The notes under the pieces: model-generated | Seen by the model: only the letters and a program-made list of their open reading frames with translations | The model's database searches: none | What the model was told of the DNA's origin: nothing | Assembly: GCF_000379445.1 (NCBI RefSeq) | Contig: NZ_KB902273.1 | Location: 91,933-155,932, forward strand | Reading direction: 5' to 3' | DNA length: 64,000 bases | Origin: Fangia hongkongensis FSC776 = DSM 21703 | Lineage (GTDB): Bacteria > Pseudomonadota > Gammaproteobacteria > Francisellales > Francisellaceae | Made by a program: the position numbers and the translations under genes | Part shown: positions 42,508 through 50,360 of the stretch, piece by piece | Layout of the letters: every line of letters begins with the position of its first letter | Position numbering within the stretch: the stretch's first letter is position 1

Positions 42508-43971
42508 ATGGAAAATCTGAACTATTTTACCTTTTTGAATAATCGACTTTCCATTCAGAAGTTTTTGAGTATTTGCCTTATCTTATTAATCACCTGCTCG
42601 ATTTGTATCTTGGGGGTGTTTAACTACTATCAGATGAAGCGTCAAAATGAAGACTTGTTCCAAATGCAGATGGTAAATAGTGCCAATGCGCTCGATGCGC
42701 TTTTGGCTGCAGCGGTGAAAGACAGCTCACAAAAACAGCTTACAAATCTGCTACAGTCGAACTCCTTTGTGATGTTAGAGAACATTCGTGATAATCTAAA
42801 GCCTAAGGTTGCGCAATTTGATAATGTGTATAAAGACTCCTTTGCCTTTCAGGTGTATGACCGCACAACAGGAAATCTTCTGTTGCACTCTTCTGGCTCA
42901 CCACGGCTTTTATATAGCAGGCTTGATAAAGATGATACATTTCAAAATATTACTATAAAGACTAAACATGGGGCAAAAACTTGGAATACCTTTAGTATTA
43001 CAAGTCACTATAAGCCTTATCAAATTGTGGTGATGGTCAGCTCTGATTTCAAGCACCAGATGTTTTTAAATCTTTTTAGAAGTGCGCTTTGGGATTTGAT
43101 TATTCTCTATATTTTCTTATTGCTTTCAATGTTTATTGTTGTGCAATTGGCCTTAAGGCCGCTTTCAGATATGCGCCGAGCGATCGCTGAGAAAAATCCA
43201 AGAAAGCTCGAACCCATTGCCGTTAAAACAGCACCTCCTGAGATTATTCCGCTTCTTAATCAGTTAAATATCTTATTTCGCAAATTTAATGATGTCTTAG
43301 AGCGAGAAAAGCGCTTTGCCGGTGATGCTGCACATGAGCTCAAAACACCGCTTGCAGCGCTAAAGACACAGGCTGAAATTGCACTTAATATGAGTGATAT
43401 TGATGAGATTAAAGGCAAAATACGTAATATTATCGGTGGTGCAGATCGTTATTTTTATATTATTGATCAGCTATTAACATTAAGCCGCTTGGAGCCACAG
43501 CAAAATTTGCCCGATAGAAAATTCCTTAATATTAATACAGTTGCAGAAGATCAGCTTGCCAATTTAGCGATGCTTGCAATTGATAAGGAGATTGAACTTA
43601 TCTTTATGCCAAGCAAGGAAGAGGCAAGCATTAATGGCAGTGAAGCGCTGTTAAGTGTGTTATTTCGTAACTTAATTGATAATGCCATTCGTTATACACC
43701 AAATGGTGGCAAGGTTAGTATTTATAGCTATGTTTCAGCAAAAGAGGTGATTGTTGAGGTGGTGGACACAGGCTCTGGTGTTGATGAAGATAAACTCAAG
43801 CGTATTTTCGATCGCTTCTATCGTCAAGCAGGATCTGGGCAATCAGGTAGTGGTCTTGGCTTATCTATCGTAAAGGAAATTGTGCGCTTGCATGATGGCT
43901 CTGTTGTTGCGCACAGGCCACAAAAACACTCAGGGCTTAGTGTTAAGTTGGTTTTTCCAAAAGTAGATTGA
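42508..43971 (+). CDS. QseC-like two-component sensor histidine kinase (orphan)
   Basis: Membrane kinase of 487 residues. Two membrane segments (about residues 16-38 and 196-215) enclose a periplasmic sensor of ~155 residues with a conserved SFAFQVYD segment. A short HAMP-like linker leads to the dimerisation domain with phospho-His276 in DAAHELKTPLA. The ATPase domain has FRNLIDNAIRYTP, DTGSGVD and SGLGLSIVKEI boxes. The layout matches QseC/PmrB kinases. No response regulator adjoins it; Francisella-type genomes also have unpaired QseC-like kinases. It is the last gene of the sufE-hem-gloB-mazG run. Confidence 0.85.
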   Translation: MENLNYFTFLNNRLSIQKFLSICLILLITCSICILGVFNYYQMKRQNEDLFQMQMVNSANALDALLAAAVKDSSQKQLTNLLQSNSFVMLENIRDNLKPKVAQFDNVYKDSFAFQVYDRTTGNLLLHSSGSPRLLYSRLDKDDTFQNITIKTKHGAKTWNTFSITSHYKPYQIVVMVSSDFKHQMFLNLFRSALWDLIILYIFLLLSMFIVVQLALRPLSDMRRAIAEKNPRKLEPIAVKTAPPEIIPLLNQLNILFRKFNDVLEREKRFAGDAAHELKTPLAALKTQAEIALNMSDIDEIKGKIRNIIGGADRYFYIIDQLLTLSRLEPQQNLPDRKFLNINTVAEDQLANLAMLAIDKEIELIFMPSKEEASINGSEALLSVLFRNLIDNAIRYTPNGGKVSIYSYVSAKEVIVEVVDTGSGVDEDKLKRIFDRFYRQAGSGQSGSGLGLSIVKEIVRLHDGSVVAHRPQKHSGLSVKLVFPKVD

Positions 43972-44031
43972 TTGGAGTCTAATATTGCTCAGATCAATGA
44001 CTTCCAATACATTGATAAACTCAAAGGTAGG

Positions 44032-44958
44032 CTAGATTTCCTTATTATCAAGACCAATATACAACTGATAATTGGCTTTGCCTTTTTCTTTTGCCTTGTA
44101 CATTGCTTTATCTGCACGCTGTAAAAGATGATCAAGATCATCCCCTTCTCTGGCAAAAGCAATCCCAATGCTCACTGAAATACTGCGTGCCTCTTTGACT
44201 AGATCAATGGGCGTTTGCATGGCGGTTAAGAGATCTTCTGCTATCGTGATGACTTCATTATTTTCTTTACCGGTCAATAAAGCTGCAAATTCATCGCCAC
44301 CTAAACGGGCAAAAAAGCCTCGACTACTCAAAAGAGAGGTATAGCGTCTACTTAACTCTTTTAGCACCATATCACCTGCTAAATGCCCCAATGTATCATT
44401 AATCATCTTGAAATTATCAATATCAATCATCAAAAGCGAGAGACGGGTACTTTTTTCAAAGGCATTGTTTAATATTTTTTCCCCTTCTTTTTCAAAGGCA
44501 TGTCGATTGGGAAGAGCCGTTAAATAGTCTGTAAATGCCGCTTTTTTAAGTGCCTCATCCTGCTCTTTGATTTTACGTTTTAATTTTGCCTTTTCAAATG
44601 CATTAATAATAGCACGGGTAAGTGCTGCTTCACTCAATGAATCTTTAACAAGATAGTCAAGCGCACCAAGCTTGAGTGCTGTGACTGCAATTTTCTCATT
44701 GCCTTCTCCTGTAACCATAATAACCGTTGGTATACTACTACTACTACTTAATTGTTTCAGCACCTCAATGCCGTCAATATCTGGAAGCAGATAATCTAGT
44801 AAAATACAGTCACTTTTTTGGAGGATATCACTTTGAAGTGCGGCATTTCCACTGTCAAAATAATGAATTTCAATATTATCAAAGCTTTTTTTTAAAAATC
44901 GTTTTATGGTGAGATAGTCTTCATAGCTATCATCAATAACAGTAAGCTTATGGAGCAT
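44032..44958 (-). CDS. Response regulator with GGDEF output (diguanylate cyclase)
   Basis: Protein of 308 residues. The receiver domain is at residues 1-120, with phospho-acceptor Asp55 in ILLDYLLPDIDG, Thr in MVTGEG and Lys in YLVKDS. A short coiled linker leads to a GGDEF domain (residues 140-305) with active site RLGGDEF at 218-224, metal-binding DIDNFKMIND and KGKANYQ. It would make cyclic di-GMP when phosphorylated. The RxxD inhibitory site five residues before GGDEF is absent (SSRG), so product inhibition may be lost. It is the last gene of a three-gene operon with a kinase and a second receiver. Confidence 0.93.
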   Translation of the reverse strand: MLHKLTVIDDSYEDYLTIKRFLKKSFDNIEIHYFDSGNAALQSDILQKSDCILLDYLLPDIDGIEVLKQLSSSSSIPTVIMVTGEGNEKIAVTALKLGALDYLVKDSLSEAALTRAIINAFEKAKLKRKIKEQDEALKKAAFTDYLTALPNRHAFEKEGEKILNNAFEKSTRLSLLMIDIDNFKMINDTLGHLAGDMVLKELSRRYTSLLSSRGFFARLGGDEFAALLTGKENNEVITIAEDLLTAMQTPIDLVKEARSISVSIGIAFAREGDDLDHLLQRADKAMYKAKEKGKANYQLYIGLDNKEI

Positions 44959-44960
44959 AT

Positions 44961-45413
44961 TTAACCCTCTTTAGGCAGAATAATAATTTCAAACCAATAC
45001 TCACGAAAGCGTTTCAATGCATCAATGAAGTGCTCTAAACTGACTGGTTTTTGCATATAGCTATTTGCCCCTAGCTGATAGCACATATCAATATCTTTTG
45101 GATCTGATGAGCTGGTTAAAACAACGACGGGAATTTTTTTAAGCTTATCATCAGATTTGATTTTTTTTAACACTTCCGTGCCATCTATTTTTGGCAGATT
45201 TAAATCGAGTAAAATCACATTGGGTGTCGGGTGAACACCCTCATTATCAAAAGGCGCTTCAGAGAAAAGATAGGCAAGCGCTTCAGCACCATCTTTAACA
45301 CGGTGTAACTCATTGGCAAGTCCAGCTTTACTAAAAGCACGCTTGGTGGTGTAGTAGTCTTCTTCACTATCCTCTACTAGTAGGATAATAGGTTTTTTTT
45401 CATTTTGTTCCAT
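44961..45413 (-). CDS. Single-domain response regulator (Rcp1-like)
   Basis: Receiver-only protein of 150 residues. LLVEDSEEDYYTTKRAF holds the acidic pair; the phospho-acceptor is Asp70 in VILLDLNLPKIDG; Thr is in VLTSSSDP and Lys in YMQKPV. The long alpha/beta insert before the phosphorylation site (LFSEAPFDNEGVHPTP) is characteristic of the Rcp1/phytochrome-partner type. It has no output domain and would pass phosphate between the kinase and the GGDEF regulator, or modulate the kinase. It lies immediately after the kinase stop and two bases before the GGDEF gene. Confidence 0.92.
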   Translation of the reverse strand: MEQNEKKPIILLVEDSEEDYYTTKRAFSKAGLANELHRVKDGAEALAYLFSEAPFDNEGVHPTPNVILLDLNLPKIDGTEVLKKIKSDDKLKKIPVVVLTSSSDPKDIDMCYQLGANSYMQKPVSLEHFIDALKRFREYWFEIIILPKEG

Positions 45414-47537
45414 TTAGCTTTCCTTGTTATCCACTGTGTCAAAAGTCTTCGCAATAGAAAAATAAAATATACTTCCTTTACCGGGCTTGGATGTTAGCCA
45501 AATCTCACCGCCATGGCGTTTGATGATTTTATCACTTATCGTCATCCCAGCACCCGTACCGCCGCCGTAGGCATCTTTAGCATGAAGGCGTTTAAAAATA
45601 GAGAATATTCTTTTGAAATCCTCCTTTTTAATGCCAATACCATTGTCTTCTACTGAGAAGGTGTAGCTATTGCTTGTTTCAGTATAGTCAATAGTAATGA
45701 TCTTTTGATCATTATCGTTATACTTAATGCCATTGGTGATAAAATTCTGGAAGACCTCGCCAATTCTGACTTTATCACAATTAAGTATAGGCAGTGGCTT
45801 TTTAATAATGACCTTTGCTTGGTTTTCCTCTAAAAACGGCTGTAAAAGCACAAGTTTATCATTGAGAATTTGATTGAGATCATATAGCTGCATTGCAAAA
45901 TCAACACGTCCCACCCTTGAGAAGCTTAAAAGATCATTAATTAAAGCTTCCATTCGTTTGGCAAGCTTGCTTAGGGTCTTAAGCTGCATTTTGCCCTCGT
46001 TATCAAGCTTATCTTCATAATCCTCTAATAAGAAGCTTGAGAAGTTGGCAATGCCGCGAAGTGGCTCTTTTAAATCATGCGAGGCGATATAAGCGAAATC
46101 ATCCAACTCTTTGTTGGATTGCTCTAGTGATTGATTCAATTTTCGAAGGTGTTTGTTTTGCTTTAAAGAGTGTTGCCAGCTTAATATTGTGACAAGAATT
46201 AAAATAATGATAAGCATGCCAATGCTGAAATATAGTAGTGATAAAAAGAGTCCAAAGTGTATAGAGGGTGCTTTATCAAACAGAGTTACCTCAAAAGGTT
46301 GATCCAATAGCACCGCGCTTTGTGTATAGTTTAACTGATCTTTAAAGGCTATAAGCCTAGGACTTTTATAGATAGTATTTTGCAGTGAGGTGATAGAAGC
46401 ATAATAAGAAGAAAAAAGATTGCCTTCAAAGATGTTTTGCATCATGGGCTTGGTATTAAATATAGCAAGTGCTTGGGTATGAGTGTCCTGTATGCATAAT
46501 AAGGCACCACTAAAAGCAATTTTAGTATCACTTGAGCCCCTTTTGAGTTGAAGTGCATCAAGACAGTTGGCAATAGGCTTGTTTAGGCTTTGTTGTGTGA
46601 TTTTTTGCTGTGGATTTATATAGTTACTCAGAGTACTATTTGTGATGTTGGGTGTGCTGATAAGCTGTAAATTTTTATAATCAGTAAAATACTGCTCAAT
46701 ATCTTTCTCTAAAATACCGGGGCTGTTAGTAAGCAGCTTTAAGCGCACAAAAAAGCGCTTTGTCGCTTTGATATCTGAGCCTAAAAGGATGTTCATTTCA
46801 TTTGCTGCATAGTATGCATTTTTTTGCATTGTCTTATAGTGTAGCTGCTGCTGGTTGATATAGATTATTTGCCATGTAAGCCCAAGTAGCACGAGCAATA
46901 TCGAGGTAATCAAAGCAGGAATATGCGCTGATTGTAAGGAAAAAACGGCTTTTTTTGATATAAAATAACTAAGATTCTGTAAGCTCAATAATAATAGAAT
47001 GATGGCCAGTGGCAAAAAGAAAATGCCGTTATTAAACTGGTATAATCTATTGACATCAAATATAACCCCAATGATTGCAAGGAGTGAGACAATAAAAACA
47101 CTATAAAGCAGGATTAGTTGAATGATGTTAAAAAGAGTGTGCTTAAAGGCGCGTTTTAGTATAAAAAAGAGCCCCATAAAGAGACAAGCGATCTTTGCGC
47201 TAATAGAAAGCATGGTTTCATGAGTTGTGGAGAGCTCAAATACGTTATCAAACAAAAAATGAAAGTAGTGCTCTTGCAGAAAAAGTGCCACCGAGAAAAG
47301 CACTAAGAGCGCTCCAAGTAGTGCCGTGATATTTTTATAGTGCCTTGAGAAGATCATAAGCAGGCTTAGTACAACACCCAAAATAGCAATGTCAAAATGA
47401 AAGTGTTCAAGACCAAGTGCAATAGTGAAAAAAATTGAATGACTCAGCCAAGCAATAATTGCAACGAGGCTATATACTAGCGCTATGATGCCTAAAAAAA
47501 TAAAGGCACTTTGAAGCTTGTTTTTCCCTTGTGTCAT
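45414..47537 (-). CDS. Membrane sensor histidine kinase (phytochrome-type kinase core)
   Basis: Kinase of 707 residues. About seven to eight hydrophobic segments fill residues 10-225, in the style of a MASE-like integral membrane sensor. A periplasmic domain of ~200 residues follows, closed by a membrane segment near 428-452. A coiled coil leads to phospho-His487 in YIASHDLKEPLRGI, then an ATPase domain with FQNFITNGIKYND, VEDNGIGIK and GGTGAGMTISDKI. The kinase core is the phytochrome/bacteriophytochrome type often paired with Rcp1-like receivers, which is the arrangement here. The stimulus is unknown. It heads the operon with the two regulators. Confidence 0.9.
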   Translation of the reverse strand: MTQGKNKLQSAFIFLGIIALVYSLVAIIAWLSHSIFFTIALGLEHFHFDIAILGVVLSLLMIFSRHYKNITALLGALLVLFSVALFLQEHYFHFLFDNVFELSTTHETMLSISAKIACLFMGLFFILKRAFKHTLFNIIQLILLYSVFIVSLLAIIGVIFDVNRLYQFNNGIFFLPLAIILLLLSLQNLSYFISKKAVFSLQSAHIPALITSILLVLLGLTWQIIYINQQQLHYKTMQKNAYYAANEMNILLGSDIKATKRFFVRLKLLTNSPGILEKDIEQYFTDYKNLQLISTPNITNSTLSNYINPQQKITQQSLNKPIANCLDALQLKRGSSDTKIAFSGALLCIQDTHTQALAIFNTKPMMQNIFEGNLFSSYYASITSLQNTIYKSPRLIAFKDQLNYTQSAVLLDQPFEVTLFDKAPSIHFGLFLSLLYFSIGMLIIILILVTILSWQHSLKQNKHLRKLNQSLEQSNKELDDFAYIASHDLKEPLRGIANFSSFLLEDYEDKLDNEGKMQLKTLSKLAKRMEALINDLLSFSRVGRVDFAMQLYDLNQILNDKLVLLQPFLEENQAKVIIKKPLPILNCDKVRIGEVFQNFITNGIKYNDNDQKIITIDYTETSNSYTFSVEDNGIGIKKEDFKRIFSIFKRLHAKDAYGGGTGAGMTISDKIIKRHGGEIWLTSKPGKGSIFYFSIAKTFDTVDNKES

Positions 47538-47615
47538 AGTGAGGCCTTTAAAAGTATTACTTTATCAGTATAGCGACTACATTAACTTTTGTTAGATGAC
47601 TTTAATAAAGCAAGG

Positions 47616-47636
47616 TGTATCAATAGAGATGATACA
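47616..47636. promoter_or_regulatory. Inverted repeat between the signalling operon and the Cache gene
   Basis: TGTATCA and TGATACA form a perfect 7+7 inverted repeat around ATAGAGA in the 159-base divergent intergenic region. It is placed to act as an operator for either the kinase operon or the Cache-protein gene, or both. No known regulator is implicated. Confidence 0.35.
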
Positions 47637-47696
47637 AAATTTTCTTAGCTATACTTATGGAAAAGAGACCAAAGTGAATAGCCTAAAGGTGAGAGT

Positions 47697-48629
47697 ATGC
47701 AGGGAAGAGGGATGAAAAAAATAAAAAGACTTTATTTATACACTTCATTATTCTTCATGTTATCACTTATTTGTGTTTATTTTGTCTTATTTATTCCTAC
47801 ATATACTGAGATAAAAGCGCAAAAATCAAAAGCGCTGAATTATACTCTACAGAGCACATCGCTTATTTTAAAGCATTATCTTAGCAGTATTACCAGCACA
47901 TCAGCACAAATTGCCTCAAGAACAAAAGCCAAGGATTTAACAGAGAGTTATATAACACAGAAAAAGAGCATCAATGAGATAACGCCAATGCTAGAGAAAA
48001 TTCTAACGGCAGCCTTAGATAGCAGTGAATCACTAAAAGGCATTACGCGTATTTCACAATCTGGACAACGTATTGTATCTGTCGGGCAAGCGATTCCCAA
48101 CTTAAATCATTGGTATAAAAAGAGCAAAAATTTAGAGCACTCAAAAGTGCTGTCAGTCATCTATATGAGTGGAAAACGCTATTTACTGTTATATATGCCA
48201 ATAAAAAATACGGCTTTTTCTCAGATAATGTCTAGCGATTTAGCGTTGTTTTCAGTTAGTCAGCTCTATGCTGAGCTAAAAAATATTGCCATACAAAGAG
48301 AAAGTACAATTGGTATTTATATGTCTAACGGAAAGATGAGCAGGTTGTATTCAACAGATGATAAGCTGTTTAATATTAAAGCGCCTAATATTAAACAGGG
48401 ACGCCAAGGTGAAATAGAGAGCCAAGTCATTATGTTGGATAATCAAAGTTATATTTTAAGTCATCTTGCAATTAAAAATACGCCGTGGGTTTTAGTGACC
48501 CTTGTCTCATCAAGTACTATGTATGGTGAGCTGCAATGGATTTTTTATTTTAACGTTGTTGTTTTGATTGCTATCTTTTTGCTTTTTATCGCTGGGCTTT
48601 ATGTGTTGTTTATTAAGGTAAATAAATAA
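47697..48629 (+). CDS. Cache-type membrane sensor protein lacking an output domain
   Basis: Protein of 310 residues. An N-terminal membrane helix (LYLYTSLFFMLSLICVYFVLFI) precedes a periplasmic region of ~245 residues with the order of a double-Cache sensor: a long helix (ALNYTLQSTSLILKHYLSSITSTSAQIAS), then strand-rich GITRISQSGQRIVSVGQ and a second lobe TIGIYMSNGKMSRLYSTDD. A second membrane helix (FNVVVLIAIFLLFIAGLYVLF) ends the protein after four more residues (IKVNK). There is no kinase, GGDEF, HAMP or chemotaxis domain. AAAGGTGAG lies 7 bases before the ATG. It may signal through the divergent kinase operon. Confidence 0.75.
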   Translation: MQGRGMKKIKRLYLYTSLFFMLSLICVYFVLFIPTYTEIKAQKSKALNYTLQSTSLILKHYLSSITSTSAQIASRTKAKDLTESYITQKKSINEITPMLEKILTAALDSSESLKGITRISQSGQRIVSVGQAIPNLNHWYKKSKNLEHSKVLSVIYMSGKRYLLLYMPIKNTAFSQIMSSDLALFSVSQLYAELKNIAIQRESTIGIYMSNGKMSRLYSTDDKLFNIKAPNIKQGRQGEIESQVIMLDNQSYILSHLAIKNTPWVLVTLVSSSTMYGELQWIFYFNVVVLIAIFLLFIAGLYVLFIKVNK

Positions 48630-48670
48630 AATGTAGTTATATAACTACATTGATGCTATAATCGATTATA
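48630..48670 (+). promoter_or_regulatory. Palindromic operator and promoter of the toxin-antitoxin pair
   Basis: A perfect 22-bp palindrome (AATGTAGTTAT and its mirror ATAACTACATT) spans 48630-48651. It begins one base after the end of the Cache gene and covers the -35 region of TATAAT at 48657-48662. A second perfect palindrome, ATAATCGATTAT, covers 48659-48670. This is the usual layout for autorepression by a Phd-type antitoxin and its toxin complex. Confidence 0.6.
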
Positions 48671-48699
48671 CGTAGAGCTTCACATAATTAGGTGTTGAG

Positions 48700-48954
48700 A
48701 TGAGTATTACAACATTTACCAGTAGGGAGTTTAATCAAAGCCCAAATAAGGTGAAAAATGCAGCGCAAAATGGCGCAGTATTTATTACTGAAAGAGGGAC
48801 AGTTTCACATGTTCTACTTACCTTAGAAGAGTATAATAAAATACATACAGATGAGCGCTCTATTGTCGATATGTTGACGATGCATGATGGATCTGAAATT
48901 GATTTTGAGCCACCCAAACTCTCTAAAGCTTTATTCCACCGAGATGAGTTGTAA
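48700..48954 (+). CDS. Phd/YefM-family antitoxin
   Basis: Antitoxin of 84 residues. The N-terminal Phd-type DNA-binding fold is TTFTSREFNQSPNKVKNAAQNGAVFITERGTVSHVLLTLEEYNKI, with the conserved segment before GAVFIT. The C-terminal tail (IDFEPPKLSKALFHRDEL) would wrap the toxin. It lies two bases before the PIN toxin gene and downstream of a palindromic operator. It probably neutralises the toxin and represses the operon. Confidence 0.9.
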   Translation: MSITTFTSREFNQSPNKVKNAAQNGAVFITERGTVSHVLLTLEEYNKIHTDERSIVDMLTMHDGSEIDFEPPKLSKALFHRDEL

Positions 48955-48956
48955 GC

Positions 48957-49379
48957 ATGTATGTTGTTGATACTAATGTTATCTCTGAACTTCGAAAGGC
49001 TGCTGTCAAAAAAGCAGATATAAACGTAGTAAAGTGGGCTAGTTCCGTGTCAGCCTCTGAGCTATTTGTTTCATCCATTAGTATTTTAGAGCTGGAAATT
49101 GGAATATTATCCAAACAAAGAAAAGATAAGCCTCAAGGCGATATTTTAAGAGCATGGATGGATAGTCATGTGATGCCAGCTTTTGCAGATCGCATATTGG
49201 CGTTTGATGCAAATGTAGCAAAAAAATGTGCAAGATTACACATTCCAGATCCAAAGTCAGATCGTGATGCTATGATAGGGGCAACAGCATTATTGCACGG
49301 CATGACATTGGTCACACGTGATATTGCAGATTTCAAGTGGATGAAACTCTCATGTATTAACCCGTGGGATGAACAGTAA
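48957..49379 (+). CDS. VapC-like PIN-domain toxin
   Basis: PIN-domain ribonuclease toxin of 140 residues. The acidic active site residues are visible: Asp in VVDTNVISELRK, Glu in ISILELEIG, and Asp in DRDAMIGATA and TRDIADF. Members cut tRNA or rRNA at specific sites. The pairing of a Phd-type antitoxin with a PIN toxin is common. All catalytic acids are intact, so it is probably active. Its start is separated by two bases from the antitoxin stop. Confidence 0.92.
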   Translation: MYVVDTNVISELRKAAVKKADINVVKWASSVSASELFVSSISILELEIGILSKQRKDKPQGDILRAWMDSHVMPAFADRILAFDANVAKKCARLHIPDPKSDRDAMIGATALLHGMTLVTRDIADFKWMKLSCINPWDEQ

Positions 49380-49423
49380 AATAGTGATATACTCAGCGGA
49401 TACACCCTAGTAATAACATTGTG

Positions 49424-50302
49424 ATGAAAATATCAGGCTTTACTTTTTTACGAAACGCAGAAGAGCTTTGCTTTCCCTATATCCAGTCGATTAAATCCAT
49501 TATTGATATATGTGATGAATTTATCATCGCGCTTGGTCAGTCACAAGATGATACAAAAGAAAAACTTCTCTCTTTAGCGCAAGAATATCCGCAAATTAAA
49601 ATCATTTATACCATATGGAATGAGCATATGCAGGTAAAAGGCTATACCTATGCGCAGCAAAAGATGATTGCGCAGTTTGCCTGCACGGGCGATTGGCTAT
49701 TTTACTTGGAAGGTGATGAGATGGTGCATGAAAAGGACTTAGCTAATATTAAAAAGGCGATGATTCAATATAAAGATGACCCTGAGGTAGAAGCGCTCGC
49801 TTTTCACTATTATCATTTTTATGGCAATACCAATACTTATTTGTCTTCTCCCACTTGGTATCGCTACGCACCAAGAGTTATTAAAGCAAGTGTAAGAAGT
49901 TATGCGCCAGATGGACTGTATTGGTTGGTGTTGGATCCGAAAAAGTCCAACCGTATTGCACGCTATCCCAAAGCGAAGCTTTTAGATTGCTATATGTATC
50001 ATTACGGGTGGGTGAGACCTGAGTCAGCGATGAGTAAAAAAATCTCACAGGTCAATAAGCACTGGGGCAAAAAGGAAGGCTTTGATCAAAGCTATCGAGA
50101 TATTGATGAGCGGATTCTAACCGAGTTTACGGGCGTCCACCCCAAGTTGATTGACGGCTTTTTCCCAAATGAAAAAGGGGTGTTTAAAGCAAATCCAGTG
50201 CATAAACTCACAAAAAAAGAAAAACGTCAGCGTTTTAAAATGAAGCTTGAGAAAGCCTTTGGTGTTGATTTAAGCCGCAGGCATTTCACTAAAGTTCGCT
50301 AG
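49424..50302 (+). CDS. Glycosyltransferase family 2-like protein
   Basis: GT-A type glycosyltransferase-like protein of 292 residues. KISGFTFLRNAEELCFPYIQSIKS opens the nucleotide-binding fold and WLFYLEGDEMVHEKD carries an acidic metal motif (EGDE) in the place of the usual DxD. Middle and end are basic, ending in a cationic tail (HKLTKKEKRQRFKMKLEKAF). It may add sugars to a surface polysaccharide or glycan; no partner genes adjoin. A GTG codon lies just before the ATG used. Confidence 0.8.
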   Translation: MKISGFTFLRNAEELCFPYIQSIKSIIDICDEFIIALGQSQDDTKEKLLSLAQEYPQIKIIYTIWNEHMQVKGYTYAQQKMIAQFACTGDWLFYLEGDEMVHEKDLANIKKAMIQYKDDPEVEALAFHYYHFYGNTNTYLSSPTWYRYAPRVIKASVRSYAPDGLYWLVLDPKKSNRIARYPKAKLLDCYMYHYGWVRPESAMSKKISQVNKHWGKKEGFDQSYRDIDERILTEFTGVHPKLIDGFFPNEKGVFKANPVHKLTKKEKRQRFKMKLEKAFGVDLSRRHFTKVR

Positions 50303-50360
50303 CTATCTTGCTGCTTTTCGCTTACACTTTGTCACATTAATCTTGTTCAATGATAAAAAG

